A stretch of 39,180 nucleotides of DNA from JANNGZ01 sp031404155 (GCA_031404155.1 JANNGZ010000064.1:1-39180), one strand, 5' to 3'; positions 9,467 to 18,840 are shown, counted from the first letter of the stretch. The notes: generated by a model not told the origin, from the letters alone. Numbers and translations are program-made.

Positions 9467-9817
9467 ATGAACCCCGAAACCCTGCCGTTGACCGACGCCG
9501 AGTACCACCGCCTCGCGAGTGCGGTGCTCGCGCGCCTCGAAGCCACCATCGACCGCTGGTTGCAGGACGATGTGATCGACATCGACGCGCAGCGCACCGG
9601 CGGCTTGCTCGAGCTGAGCTTCCCCGGCGGCAGCAAGATCGTGATCAACACCCAGCCGCCGCTGCACGAGATCTGGCTGGCGGCACGGGCAGGTGGCTAC
9701 CACTTCAAACATGGTGTCGGGCGCTGGGTCGACCGCGAGGGCAACGAGTTTTTTGCGCTGTTGTCGCAACGGGCCAGCGAGCAGGCCGGGCGCTCGCTGA
9801 GGTTCGACGCGGCCTGA
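9467..9817 (+). CDS. cyaY: CyaY, bacterial frataxin
   Basis: A 116-residue frataxin homologue that binds iron and regulates iron-sulfur cluster assembly by the IscS/IscU machinery in the cytosol. The N-terminal helix MNPETLPLTDAEYHRLA is acidic. The beta-sheet region includes DVIDIDAQRTGGLLELSF, then GGSKIVINTQPPLHEIWLA, the family signature (usually INxQxPLxQIWLA). The C-terminal part ends with GYHFKHGVGRWVDREGNEFF. The ATG at 9467 gives the normal length; an earlier in-frame ATG at 9449 adds only six residues. It is divergent from lptM-lysA with an 81-bp gap. Confidence 0.94.
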   Translation: MNPETLPLTDAEYHRLASAVLARLEATIDRWLQDDVIDIDAQRTGGLLELSFPGGSKIVINTQPPLHEIWLAARAGGYHFKHGVGRWVDREGNEFFALLSQRASEQAGRSLRFDAA

Positions 9818-9866
9818 TCTGCCGCGCCGGCGTTGCCGGTGAGACGCCGCGACCGGATCGTTGCGC

Positions 9867-12236
9867 TCAGCGCTTGAACAAGTCGAGGATGCTTTTCTTC
9901 TCGTCCTCGGTCGGCGCCCGCGGTACCGACTCGTCCACGCCGAGGCTGCTCACGCCGCCGCCGTGGGCGAACTCCTCGAAGGTCCAGTCGTTGCCGACCT
10001 TCACCACGCCCGGCGGAGGGGTGAGTTCGGCCACCGGTACGCCCTTGAGCGCGTGAGCCATGAACTCGATCCAGACCGGCAGCGACAAGCCGCCGCCGGT
10101 TTCGCGGTCGCCCAACTTGCGCGGCTGGTCGTAGCCGATCCAGACGACCGCGACGATGTTCTTCTGCCAGCCGGCGAACCAGGCGTCCAAAGAGTCGTTG
10201 GTGGTGCCAGTCTTGCCGTAAATGTCGTTGCGCTTGAGCGTGCCCTGCGCGCGCGCCGCGGTACCCGAATGGGTCACCTCCTGCAGCAGGTTGGTCATCA
10301 CGAATGCATTGCGCGGGTCGAGCGTGCGTGCCGATTCGTCACGGACCCGCGGCGCCACGTCATGCAACACGCGGCCGCGGTCGTCGGCGAGCCGGGTGAT
10401 CAGCATCGGCTCGATGTGGTAGCCGCCGTTGGCAAACACACCGTAGGCGGTGGCCATCTGCATCGGCGTGACCGAGCCGGCCCCGAGCGCCATCGTCAGG
10501 TAGGCCGGGTGCTTTTCCGCCTCGAAGCCGAAGCGGGTGATCCACTCCTGCGCGGTGGCCGGCCCGACCGACTGCAGCAGCCGGATCGAGACCATGTTCT
10601 TCGACTTCGCCAGCGCGCTGCGCAGGGGCATCGGGCCCTCGAACTTGCCGTCGTAGTTTTTCGGCTCCCAGGGCTGGCTGCCGGTCGCGCCCGCGTCGAA
10701 AAACAAGGGCGCGTCGTTGACGATGGTCGACGGCGTAAAGCCCTTTTCCAGCGCTGCCGAGTAGATGAAGGGTTTGAAGCTCGAACCGGGTTGCCGCCAG
10801 GCCTGGGTGACGTGATTGAACTTGTTCTTGCGGAAGTCGAAGCCGCCGACGAGCGAGCGCACGGCGCCGGTGGCCGGATCGAGCGCCACGAAGGCCCCCT
10901 CGACTTCGGGCAATTGCGTGAGCATCCAGTCGCCCTTGGGCCCCCGTGAGGCGCGCACCACCGCACCGGGACGGATTTGGGTTTTCGGGCCCGCCTTGCC
11001 GACAAGGCCGGAGGCCACCGGGCGCAGACCTTCACCGGTGACGGTGATGCTTTCGCCCGACTGCAGCACCGCGACCACTTTTTTCGACGACGCTTCGACC
11101 ACCACGGCGGCGCGCAGGTCGTCGTTGTCGGGATGTTCGACCAGCGCTTCGGCCACACGGGTGTCCAGCGCCGTCGGGTCGGCGGGCAGGTCGATGTAGG
11201 CCTCGGGGCCGCGGTAGACCTGCCGGCGTTCATAGTCCAGCAGGCCTCGCCGCAGTGCGCGGTACGCCACCATCTGGTCGGCGGCATTGATGGTCGTCGT
11301 CACGTTCAGGCCACGTGTGTACGATTCTTCGCCATACTGGTTGAACACCAGTTGGCGCGCCGCTTCGGCGGCGAACTCGGCGTGTACCGCCACCTCGCTT
11401 TGCGTGCGGTAGCGCAGTTTCTCGTTGCGCGCGGCCTCGGCCTGCGTGTCGGTGATGAAACCGTTGTCCAGCATGCGCTCGATGATGTGGCGCTGGCGCA
11501 CCGTGGCGCGCCGCGGGTTCACGATCGGATTGTAGGCCGAGGGCGCCTTGGGCAGGCCGGCGAGCATCGCCGCTTCGGCGACGCTGACATCACGCAGCGG
11601 CTTGCCGAAGTAGATCTCGCTCGCCGACGAGAAACCATAGGCGCGCTGGCCGAGAAAGATCTGGTTCATGTACAGCTCGAGGATCTGATCCTTGTTGAGC
11701 TGGCTCTCGATCTTCAGCGCGAGCAGAATTTCGTAGATCTTTCGGGTGAAGGACTTTTCGGTGGAGAGATAAAAGTTGCGCGCCACCTGCATCGTGATGG
11801 TCGACGCGCCCTGGCTGCGCGACTCCCCGAAGTTGGCCCAGCCGGCCCGGATGACGCCCACGTAGTCCACGCCGCCATGGCTGTAGAAACGCGCGTCTTC
11901 GATGGCCAGCACGGCATCCTTCATCACCTTGGGCATCTGCGCGATGGGGGTGAAGTTGCGGCGCTCCTCGCCAAATTCACCGAGCAGCACGCCGTCGGCG
12001 GAGAAGATGCGCAGCGGCAGCTTCGGGCGGTAGTCCGCGATGCCGCTCAGCTCGGGCAGGTTTGGGTAGGCCACGGCCAGCGCAATCGCCACCAGCGCCA
12101 GGACCGCAAGCGCCACTGCGGCAGCGAGGCCGGCGAGCCACGCCAGCGGCCGAACAAGCCAGCGAAGCCACGGCGGCGCGGGTTTTCGATTGGAGTTTTG
12201 GGCGGTGGTGTTCGGCGTGCCAGCGGCGTCGCTCAT
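9867..12236 (-). CDS. mrcA: Penicillin-binding protein 1A, bifunctional transglycosylase/transpeptidase
   Basis: A 789-residue class A PBP that polymerises and cross-links peptidoglycan, anchored in the inner membrane by a segment at about residues 32-56. The GT51 domain has the catalytic glutamate in AIEDARFYSHGG (Glu113) and the motif QGASTITMQVARNFYL. The transpeptidase domain has the nucleophile motif SSFK (Ser485) in RQPGSSFKPF, then SKN, then KTGTTN. The OB-like insert between the two domains, expected for PBP1A, is present. The GT and TP catalytic motifs are intact. It lies divergently from pilM, a very common arrangement in beta- and gammaproteobacteria. Confidence 0.96.
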   Translation of the reverse strand: MSDAAGTPNTTAQNSNRKPAPPWLRWLVRPLAWLAGLAAAVALAVLALVAIALAVAYPNLPELSGIADYRPKLPLRIFSADGVLLGEFGEERRNFTPIAQMPKVMKDAVLAIEDARFYSHGGVDYVGVIRAGWANFGESRSQGASTITMQVARNFYLSTEKSFTRKIYEILLALKIESQLNKDQILELYMNQIFLGQRAYGFSSASEIYFGKPLRDVSVAEAAMLAGLPKAPSAYNPIVNPRRATVRQRHIIERMLDNGFITDTQAEAARNEKLRYRTQSEVAVHAEFAAEAARQLVFNQYGEESYTRGLNVTTTINAADQMVAYRALRRGLLDYERRQVYRGPEAYIDLPADPTALDTRVAEALVEHPDNDDLRAAVVVEASSKKVVAVLQSGESITVTGEGLRPVASGLVGKAGPKTQIRPGAVVRASRGPKGDWMLTQLPEVEGAFVALDPATGAVRSLVGGFDFRKNKFNHVTQAWRQPGSSFKPFIYSAALEKGFTPSTIVNDAPLFFDAGATGSQPWEPKNYDGKFEGPMPLRSALAKSKNMVSIRLLQSVGPATAQEWITRFGFEAEKHPAYLTMALGAGSVTPMQMATAYGVFANGGYHIEPMLITRLADDRGRVLHDVAPRVRDESARTLDPRNAFVMTNLLQEVTHSGTAARAQGTLKRNDIYGKTGTTNDSLDAWFAGWQKNIVAVVWIGYDQPRKLGDRETGGGLSLPVWIEFMAHALKGVPVAELTPPPGVVKVGNDWTFEEFAHGGGVSSLGVDESVPRAPTEDEKKSILDLFKR

Positions 12237-12430
12237 GGGCTTTCCCGCAACGGAAGCGGTCGATTATAGGAACGTGGGGGTCACGATTCCCGGGCGTTCG
12301 TGAACAGATGCGCGGATCGCTGCAAGCGGCCTCGCCCGGACCTCGCAACGATGCCGTCCAATGGTTTCGAGCGCCTCGGATTGCGTGTGCGTTTCACAAC
12401 GAGATGCGTGCTGTACGACCGGGATTTTCT

Positions 12431-12459
12431 TTGTTGCACAAAGGCTTTACTGCTAGCAT
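12431..12459 (+). promoter_or_regulatory. Candidate promoter of the pil operon
   Basis: TTGTTG at 12431-12436 and TAGCAT at 12454-12459 are 17 bp apart, and TGC just before the second box gives an extended -10 (TG-N). The pilM GTG lies 57 bp downstream. The leader contains an imperfect 8-bp hairpin at 12483-12501 (loop TTC) just before the GAGGGA ribosome-binding site. The -35 match is only moderate. Confidence 0.35.
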
Positions 12460-12515
12460 TGAAGTGACTTCTTAAGTGTGGGCGACGCGATTCTCGCGTT
12501 GAGGGAGATACCGCT

Positions 12516-13595
12516 GTGAGCTTTGTTGACCTGCTGCTTGGCCGCAAGCATCCGGCGATGATCGGCCTGGATGTCAGCTCTTCTAGCGTCAAGCTGGTCG
12601 AGTTGAACCAGAGCGCGAATGGCGAATTCGTGCTTGAGCGATTCGCGTCGGAGCCGTTCGAAAAGGGTTGGATCGCCGATGGCCAGATCGAGAAGTTCGA
12701 CGAGGTGGCCGAGGCGGTGCGACGTGTAGTCAGCAAGAGCGGCACCAAATCCAAACAGGTGGTGATGGCGATGCCGCAGTCCGCGGTGATCACCAAGAAG
12801 ATCATGCTGCCCGCCGGCCTTCGTGACGAGGAACTCGAGATCCAGGTCGAGTCCGAGGCCAATCAATACATTCCGTTTTCGCTCGACGAGGTGAGCCTGG
12901 ACTTCTGCGTGATCGGGCCGAGCCCGACTTCGGCGGGGGACGTCGAGGTCTTGATCGCGGCCTCGCGCAAGGACCGGGTTCAGGACCGCCAGGGCCTGGC
13001 CGAAGCGGCAGGCCTGCGGCCCGTGGTGCTGGATATCGAGTCGCACGCCTCGCGCCTGGCGATGAGCCGCGTGATCCAGGCCCTGCCCAACGAAGGTAAG
13101 GACGCGCTGGTGGCGCTGTTCGAAATCGGCGCCGACACCACGAGCTTGAAGGTGCTGCGCGACGACGAGATGCTCTACGACCGCGACCAAGCCTTCGGCG
13201 GCTCTCAGCTCACCACGCTGATCTCACGCCAGTACGGCTTCTCGTTCGAGGAAGCCGAGCAGAAGAAGCTCGCAGCCGACCTGCCCGAGGACTACGAACA
13301 AACGATTCTGTCGCCCTTCGTCGACAGCCTGTCGCAGGAAATCGGCCGCGCATTGCAGTACTTCTTCACCAGCACGCCGCACCACAAGGTGCACTACGTG
13401 ATGCTCGCGGGTGGCACGGCTTCGTTGCCCGGGCTGAAGGAAAGGGTGACCGAGCTGACTGGCTTCGCCTCGATGGTGGTGAACCCGTTCGACAACATGA
13501 AACTTGGTTCGGCGGTGCGTGAAAGCAAAGTGCGTCGCGAAGCGCCGTCCTACCTCACCGCTTGTGGCCTCGCGATGCGGAGGTTCATGCAGTGA
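12516..13595 (+). CDS. pilM: PilM, type IV pilus inner-membrane platform actin-like protein
   Basis: A 359-residue cytoplasmic actin/FtsA-like ATP-binding protein that docks on the N-terminal tail of PilN at the inner face of the membrane. The first phosphate-binding region is MIGLDVSSSSVKLVEL, followed by VVMAMPQSAVITKKIMLPA. The second phosphate loop is FEIGADTTSLKVL and the adenosine-site motif is YVMLAGGTASLPGL. The start is GTG at 12516, set by GAGGGAGA eight bases upstream and by the family N-terminus SFVDLLLGRK. Its stop overlaps the pilN GTG by four bases. It is the first gene of pilMNOPQ. Confidence 0.95.
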   Translation: MSFVDLLLGRKHPAMIGLDVSSSSVKLVELNQSANGEFVLERFASEPFEKGWIADGQIEKFDEVAEAVRRVVSKSGTKSKQVVMAMPQSAVITKKIMLPAGLRDEELEIQVESEANQYIPFSLDEVSLDFCVIGPSPTSAGDVEVLIAASRKDRVQDRQGLAEAAGLRPVVLDIESHASRLAMSRVIQALPNEGKDALVALFEIGADTTSLKVLRDDEMLYDRDQAFGGSQLTTLISRQYGFSFEEAEQKKLAADLPEDYEQTILSPFVDSLSQEIGRALQYFFTSTPHHKVHYVMLAGGTASLPGLKERVTELTGFASMVVNPFDNMKLGSAVRESKVRREAPSYLTACGLAMRRFMQ

Positions 13596-14224
13596 TCCTG
13601 ATCAACCTGCTTCCCCATCGGGAAGAAAAACGCAAGCGCCGCAAGCAAGCCTTCTTTGTCGGGCTGGTGCTGGCCGCCGTGGCGGGGCTGGCCGCGGTGG
13701 GCATCTGGTACGCGGTACTCCAGCAAATGAAGTCGGTGCAACAGGAGCGCAACCAGTTCCTCACGACCGAAATCAAGAAGCTCGAAGCGCAGATCAAGGA
13801 CATCGCCAACCTGCGCGCCGAGATCGAGTCCTTGAAGGCTCGGCAGAAAGCGGTCGAAGACCTGCAGACCGACCGCAACATTCCGGTCTACCTGCTCAAT
13901 GAACTCGCCAAGCAGACGCCGGAGGGTGTGTACCTCACCACGATCAAACAAACGGCGCAGGTGGTGGCCGTGACCGGTGTCGCGCAAACCAACGAGCGCG
14001 TTTCCGAGTTCCTGCGCAACACGCTCTACAACTCCCAATGGCTGGAAAAGCCCGAGTTGGTCGAGATCAAGGCACTGGCAGTCAAGGAGGCGGCACGAGA
14101 CCAGCGGCGACTCTTCGACTTTTCGATGCGGGTGACGGTCAAGCGCCCGGTGGCGCCGGCTGCTGCTGCGGCTTCCGCGGCGAGCGCGCCAGCGGCGCCG
14201 CCTGCTACGGCCAAGAAGGTTTGA
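13592..14224 (+). CDS. pilN: PilN, type IV pilus alignment-complex protein
   Basis: A 210-residue bitopic inner-membrane protein. The GTG at 13592 gives the canonical PilN start MILINLLPHREEKRKRR, whose INLLP motif is the segment bound by PilM. The ATG at 13562 would wrongly add pilM-derived residues. A membrane helix lies at about 21-42, a coiled coil at about 45-95, and a periplasmic ferredoxin-like domain follows. The C-terminus is an Ala/Pro-rich low-complexity tail. PilN pairs with PilO to link the cytoplasmic PilM ring to PilP and the secretin. Confidence 0.94.
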   Translation: MILINLLPHREEKRKRRKQAFFVGLVLAAVAGLAAVGIWYAVLQQMKSVQQERNQFLTTEIKKLEAQIKDIANLRAEIESLKARQKAVEDLQTDRNIPVYLLNELAKQTPEGVYLTTIKQTAQVVAVTGVAQTNERVSEFLRNTLYNSQWLEKPELVEIKALAVKEAARDQRRLFDFSMRVTVKRPVAPAAAAASAASAPAAPPATAKKV

Positions 14225-14233
14225 GGATCTGCG

Positions 14234-14935
14234 ATGGCGACCAAGTCTGAAAGAAGCAGCCTCGACGTGAACAGCCTGATGGATCAGGCGGCGTCGCAGT
14301 TCCGCGGCCTGAACCCCAACGAGCCGGGCCAGTGGCCCGCCCTGCCGAAAGCCGCCGCCTGGTTGGCCGTGGTCGCGGCGGCGATCGCGGCGGGCTGGTT
14401 CGGGCTCCTGTCCGGTGTCGCGGACGAACTCGAGGGCGAGCGTGCCCGTGAACCCGTACTCAAACAGGACTACCGCGCCAAGCTGACCCAAGCGGTCAAT
14501 CTGAGTGAGCTGCGCAAGCAGAAGCTGCAGGTCGAGGAGTACGTGACCCAGCTCGAGAAGCAGTTGCCAGGCAAGGCCGAGATGGACGCCCTGCTGTCCG
14601 ACATCAACCAGTCGGGCCTTGGACGCGGCCTGCAGTTCGAACTCTTCCGCCCCGGCCAGGTGGTGGTCAAGGACTTCTACGCCGAGCTGCCGATCTCGAT
14701 CAAGGTGGCGGGCCGTTATCACGACATCGGCGCATTCGCCGCCGACGTGGCGAACCTGTCGCGCATCGTGACCTTGCACAACGTGTCGATCGGCCCGGCC
14801 ACCAAGGACGCTGGAAGCAACCTGTCGATGGAAGCCACCGCCCGAACTTACCGCTATCTGGATGCCGCTGAAGTCGAAGCGCAGCGCAAGGCCGCCGCCG
14901 CGGCCGCCGCGGCGAAGACGGGGGCGAAGAAATGA
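14234..14935 (+). CDS. pilO: PilO, type IV pilus alignment-complex protein
   Basis: A 233-residue bitopic inner-membrane protein. A short cytoplasmic N-terminus is followed by a membrane helix at about 41-60, a coiled coil at about 62-105 and a periplasmic domain with LQFELFRPGQVVVKDFYAEL near 135-153. The segment VAGRYHDIGAFAADVANLSR is highly typical of PilO. The C-terminal dozen residues are Ala/Lys-rich. It lies nine bases after pilN and overlaps pilP by four bases (ATGA). Confidence 0.95.
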   Translation: MATKSERSSLDVNSLMDQAASQFRGLNPNEPGQWPALPKAAAWLAVVAAAIAAGWFGLLSGVADELEGERAREPVLKQDYRAKLTQAVNLSELRKQKLQVEEYVTQLEKQLPGKAEMDALLSDINQSGLGRGLQFELFRPGQVVVKDFYAELPISIKVAGRYHDIGAFAADVANLSRIVTLHNVSIGPATKDAGSNLSMEATARTYRYLDAAEVEAQRKAAAAAAAAKTGAKK

Positions 14936-15489
14936 GCGCGAACACCAGCGGCGCCATCGGTCGCGCCATCGGCTTCGTGGCGGTCGTGGCGCTGGCCGGG
15001 CTGTTGGCCGGCTGTGGCAGCGAGAACGTGGAACTTCGCGATTGGCTGGAGCAACAGCGTCGCGAGGTCAAACCGAATGTTCAGCCGTTGTCGCCACCGA
15101 AGAAGTTCGACCCGGAGCCCTATGCGTCGGTCGACAGGGTCGAGCCGTTCAGCAATCAAAAGCTGAGCGTGGCGATCAAGCAGGAGTCGCGGCAGCCCAG
15201 CTCGTTGCTGGCTTCCGAAATGAACCGCCGCCGCGAGCCGCTGGAAGCATCGCCCCTGGACGGCATGACCATGGTGGGCAGCGTCACGAAAGCCGGCCGG
15301 CCCTATGCGCTGCTGCGCGTCGACAACCTGCTTTATCAGGTGAAGACGGGCGACTACCTCGGGCAGAACTTCGGAAAGATCACCCGCATCAGCGAAACCG
15401 AAATCGGCCTGCGCGAGATCGTGCAAGACGCGGCCGGCGATTGGATTGAGCGCCCGAGCACGCTGCAGTTGCAGGAGAAGGCGCGATGA
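14932..15489 (+). CDS. pilP: PilP, type IV pilus lipoprotein
   Basis: A 185-residue inner-membrane lipoprotein that bridges PilNO and the PilQ secretin in the periplasm. The signal ends in LLAGC with the lipidated Cys at 28. A flexible Pro-rich linker follows (about 45-85). The folded C-terminal beta-domain includes MVGSVTKAGRPYALLRVD and TGDYLGQNFGKI, both typical of PilP. It starts within the pilO stop (ATGA), and its stop overlaps an in-frame ATG of pilQ in the same way. Confidence 0.94.
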   Translation: MSANTSGAIGRAIGFVAVVALAGLLAGCGSENVELRDWLEQQRREVKPNVQPLSPPKKFDPEPYASVDRVEPFSNQKLSVAIKQESRQPSSLLASEMNRRREPLEASPLDGMTMVGSVTKAGRPYALLRVDNLLYQVKTGDYLGQNFGKITRISETEIGLREIVQDAAGDWIERPSTLQLQEKAR

Positions 15490-15512
15490 ACGACGTACAG
15501 GAGAACCGGATC

Positions 15513-17708
15513 ATGGCGAATTGGCGGACTTGGGGCGCGATGCTCGCGATGCTCGTGCTGGTCGCGGGCACACCGCTGTCCGCATGGGCGCAAGGCGTCA
15601 TTCAGTCGATTACCAGCAGCCAGCAAGCCGGCAGCGAGGTGGTGCGCATCGAGATGAGCGAAGCCTTGACGGCGGTGCCGGCGGGTTTCTCGATTCAGGC
15701 GCCCCCCCGCATCGCGATCGACCTGCCCGGCGTTGGCAACGGGCTCGGGCGGCCGAGCGTCGAAGTGAATCAAGGCAATCTGCGCTCGGTCAACGTGGCC
15801 CAGGCCGGCGACCGTACGCGCCTTGTGCTGAACCTGAAGGCAGCGTCCACCTACCGCGCCCAGCTCGACGGCAAGGCCCTGTTGATCGTGCTCGACAGCG
15901 GCGCGCCGCCCGTCGCGTCGACCGCGGCAGCGCCAGGCGCTGCCGCGGCGCCCGCCGCGCCCGCTGCGCCGGCTCAACCTTTGTTCGCTCAAGGCGGCAA
16001 CCGCGAGCAGATGCCTTTGCGCGAGATTGATTTCCGCCGCGGCCAGGATGGTGCCGGTCGCGTGTTGGTGACCCTTCCAAACAACCAGGTGGGTGTCGAC
16101 ATCCGCCAGCAAGGTCAGTCGCTGGTGGTCGAATTCCTGCGTTCCACCGCGCCCGACGCGCTGCGCCGCCGCCTCGACGTGACCGATTTCGGCACGCCGG
16201 TGCAGTCCGTGACCACCACCCAAAGCGGCGACCGCGTTCGCATGGTGGTCGAGCCGCGGGGCTCTTGGGAACACAGCGCCTACCAGAGCGACAACCAGTT
16301 CGTGCTCGAAGTCAGGCCGGTCAAACTGGACCCGAACAAGCTCGTGCAAGGCCAGGGGTTTGCGGGCGAAAAGTTGTCCCTGAACTTCCAGAACATCGAA
16401 GTGCGCGCCCTGCTGCAGGTGATCGCGGACTTCACCAACTTCAACGTCGTGACCAGCGACACCGTGACCGGTAACGTCACCCTGCGCTTGAAGGACGTGC
16501 CCTGGGACCAGGCGCTCGACATCATCCTGCAGGCCAAGAACCTGGGCCTGCGCAAGAACGGCAACGTGATCTGGATCGCGCCCAAGGACGAGCTGATCGC
16601 CAAGGAGCAGGTCGAGCTCGAGTCGAAAAAGAAGATCGCCGACCTGGAGGCGGTGCGCACGCAGTCCTTCCAGCTCAACTACACCAAGGCCGAGGAAGTG
16701 GCAAAGGGTTTGACGGGGCAGTCGGTGGGGCAGCAGGGGGCCGGTGCCGGCCAGAACACCTCGCGCATCCTGTCGCCGCGAGGCAGTGTGATCTACGAAA
16801 CCCGCACCAACCAGCTCTTCGTGTCGGACATCCCGTCCAAGCTCGAAGAGATCCAGGCCATGATCGCCAAGATCGACATCCCGGTGCGCCAGGTCCTGAT
16901 CGAAGCGCGCATCGTCGAAGCCGACGACAAGTTTGGCCGCTCACTCGGGGTGAAGCTCGGCGCCTCCGATCTGAGAGGTCTGCAGGGCGGTGTGCCGGGC
17001 TGGAACATCGGTGGCAGCAACCAGGCTGCGATCGGCGGCAACTACAGCTCGGTCGGCACCCAGACGCTGCAGAGCACCGGCGCCACGTTCAACGACACCC
17101 AGTTCGTCAGCCTGCCCGCGAACGTGAGCGGCCCCTCGTTCGGTGGTGCGAATGCGGCCACATTCGCGCTGTCGCTCTTCAGCGCCACAGCCAACCGGTT
17201 CCTCAACCTGGAACTCTCGGCGCTGGAGGCCGACGGCAAGGGCAAGATCGTGTCCAGCCCACGGGTGATTACCGCCGACCAGGTCAAGGCGCTGATCGAG
17301 CAGGGCGAGGAACTGCCGTACCAGACCGCGACGTCCAGTGGCGCCACCGCGATTCAGTTCCGCAAGGCGAACCTGAAGCTTGAAGTCACGCCGCAAATCA
17401 CGCCGGAAGGGCATGTGATCCTCGACGTGGATGTCAACAAGGACAGCGTCGGGCGCAACACCGCAGCGGGATTTGCGATCGACACCAAGCACATCAAGAC
17501 GCAAGTGCTGGTGGAGAACGGCGGTACCGTCGTGATCGGTGGCATCTTCACGCAAACCGAGCGCAATGACGTGAACAAGGTGCCGCTGCTCGGCGACATT
17601 CCCTATCTGGGCAATTTGTTCAAGAACACCGTGAAGTCGAACAACAAGACGGAACTGCTGGTGTTCATCACGCCCAAGGTCGTGACCGACCGTGCGTCGG
17701 CCCGTTGA
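15513..17708 (+). CDS. pilQ: PilQ, type IV pilus secretin
   Basis: A 731-residue outer-membrane secretin that forms the pilus exit channel. The order is a signal peptide (MANWRTWG...LSAWA), two AMIN domains separated by an Ala/Pro linker, an N0/STN domain (LNFQNIEVRALLQVIADFTN), an N1 domain (QSFQLNYTKAEEVAKGL) and the secretin barrel ending in VPLLGDIPYLGNLFKNT. I prefer the ATG at 15513 because AGGAGAA at 15499-15505 is well spaced for it. An upstream ATG at 15486 overlaps the pilP stop (ATGA) and would add nine residues before the signal, so it remains possible. AMIN domains bind peptidoglycan and help position the secretin. Confidence 0.95.
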   Translation: MANWRTWGAMLAMLVLVAGTPLSAWAQGVIQSITSSQQAGSEVVRIEMSEALTAVPAGFSIQAPPRIAIDLPGVGNGLGRPSVEVNQGNLRSVNVAQAGDRTRLVLNLKAASTYRAQLDGKALLIVLDSGAPPVASTAAAPGAAAAPAAPAAPAQPLFAQGGNREQMPLREIDFRRGQDGAGRVLVTLPNNQVGVDIRQQGQSLVVEFLRSTAPDALRRRLDVTDFGTPVQSVTTTQSGDRVRMVVEPRGSWEHSAYQSDNQFVLEVRPVKLDPNKLVQGQGFAGEKLSLNFQNIEVRALLQVIADFTNFNVVTSDTVTGNVTLRLKDVPWDQALDIILQAKNLGLRKNGNVIWIAPKDELIAKEQVELESKKKIADLEAVRTQSFQLNYTKAEEVAKGLTGQSVGQQGAGAGQNTSRILSPRGSVIYETRTNQLFVSDIPSKLEEIQAMIAKIDIPVRQVLIEARIVEADDKFGRSLGVKLGASDLRGLQGGVPGWNIGGSNQAAIGGNYSSVGTQTLQSTGATFNDTQFVSLPANVSGPSFGGANAATFALSLFSATANRFLNLELSALEADGKGKIVSSPRVITADQVKALIEQGEELPYQTATSSGATAIQFRKANLKLEVTPQITPEGHVILDVDVNKDSVGRNTAAGFAIDTKHIKTQVLVENGGTVVIGGIFTQTERNDVNKVPLLGDIPYLGNLFKNTVKSNNKTELLVFITPKVVTDRASAR

Positions 17709-17736
17709 GCATCAAACAATACGCAGGAGCATTCGA

Positions 17737-18840
17737 ATGCGGATGATCGAAGGGATGGCCGCGCTGCTGGCAAGCTTGGTGCTTGTGGCTTGCGGTGGCG
17801 GCAGCGATGCCGGAACGAGCGTGTTCGCTAGCGGCACCGGCGGTGGAACCGGTGCCGGAGGCACGACGCCACCGTCGGGTGGATCGGTGGCGGGCGGCGG
17901 CATTTCAAACGTCAGCAGCGGCCAGCCCAACCAGCGTTCGATGTCGCTGTCGGTAGAGAAGTACAACCTGGATTGGTCGATCGACGGCGATATCACGACC
18001 GTGACGGTGCGCGTGACGGACACCGCCGGCAACCCGGTACCGGATGGCACCAGCGTCCAGTTCTCAGCTCAAGGCGGTCAGATTCAAACCTCGTGCAAGC
18101 TGTCGGGTGTCAAGCAAGGGACGGCGACGATTTCATCTTGCTCCGTCACTTTCGCGACCCAGAACCAGCGGCCGCTGAACGGTTTTGTCAGCGTGATTGC
18201 CTGGCTGGAAGGCGACGAGGCGTACATCGATTCCGATGGCAACGGCCAGTACACCGCTGGGGAGCCGTTCTTCGACAGCGGGCGCTTATTCCGCGACGAT
18301 GATCTCAGCTTCGACTACACGCCTGGCGTCGATGAACTCAACTTCGGCGCAACAATTGCTGGCAGCCCGGGCCTGGGCAGCAGCGCTTGTGGGCCCAATG
18401 CCGGCGCCTCCGGGGCCGCGGCCACGCCGGCAACCTTCGGCTTCCAAGGGCTCGACACGCCGTTCTCCGTCAACGCCACCTGCGATGGAGTCTGGGGTCG
18501 CACGCTGGTGCGCGCCCGTACCGTGCTGGCGGTGTCCGACCCGCGCTCGCTCGGCATACGCGCGGTGCCGGGTGGCGTCGAAGTGTTCACGCAATGGTCG
18601 TCCGACCCCCTCAATGCGGCTGCGGCACCCGCGGGGACCACGGTGTCGGTCATTTCCGCGCCCGAGGATTGCACGGTTGTCGTCTCGCCACCGACGGTTG
18701 CGACCAACGCGATCGCGCCGACGACGCACCGCCTGACGCCGGCCATCACCAATGGCACCTGCAGTGGTCGCACCGTGACCGTCAAGGCCGCGTTCGGCGC
18801 CTACGAATCGCCGCCGATTGCAGTGACCTTGCCGCCCTGA
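17737..18840 (+). CDS. Ig-like domain lipoprotein with an EF-hand-type loop, in the pil-aro operon
   Basis: A 367-residue predicted lipoprotein of unknown function. The ATG at 17737 is set by AGGAG at 17725-17729. The signal ends at the lipobox LVAC (Cys19), followed by a Gly/Ser/Thr-rich linker to about residue 65. Then comes an Ig-like fold resembling Big_1/invasin repeats, with TVTVRVTDTAGNPVPDGTSV near residue 90. Residues 165-176, DSDGNGQYTAGE, fit a 12-residue EF-hand/dockerin calcium loop (acidic or amide at 1, 3 and 5; Glu at 12). The C-terminal half is beta-rich, has several cysteines (possible disulfides) and ends in VTLPP. It begins 28 bp after pilQ and 73 bp before aroK, so it probably shares their transcript. 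A link to pilus or secretin function is inference from position. Confidence 0.85.
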   Translation: MRMIEGMAALLASLVLVACGGGSDAGTSVFASGTGGGTGAGGTTPPSGGSVAGGGISNVSSGQPNQRSMSLSVEKYNLDWSIDGDITTVTVRVTDTAGNPVPDGTSVQFSAQGGQIQTSCKLSGVKQGTATISSCSVTFATQNQRPLNGFVSVIAWLEGDEAYIDSDGNGQYTAGEPFFDSGRLFRDDDLSFDYTPGVDELNFGATIAGSPGLGSSACGPNAGASGAAATPATFGFQGLDTPFSVNATCDGVWGRTLVRARTVLAVSDPRSLGIRAVPGGVEVFTQWSSDPLNAAAAPAGTTVSVISAPEDCTVVVSPPTVATNAIAPTTHRLTPAITNGTCSGRTVTVKAAFGAYESPPIAVTLPP

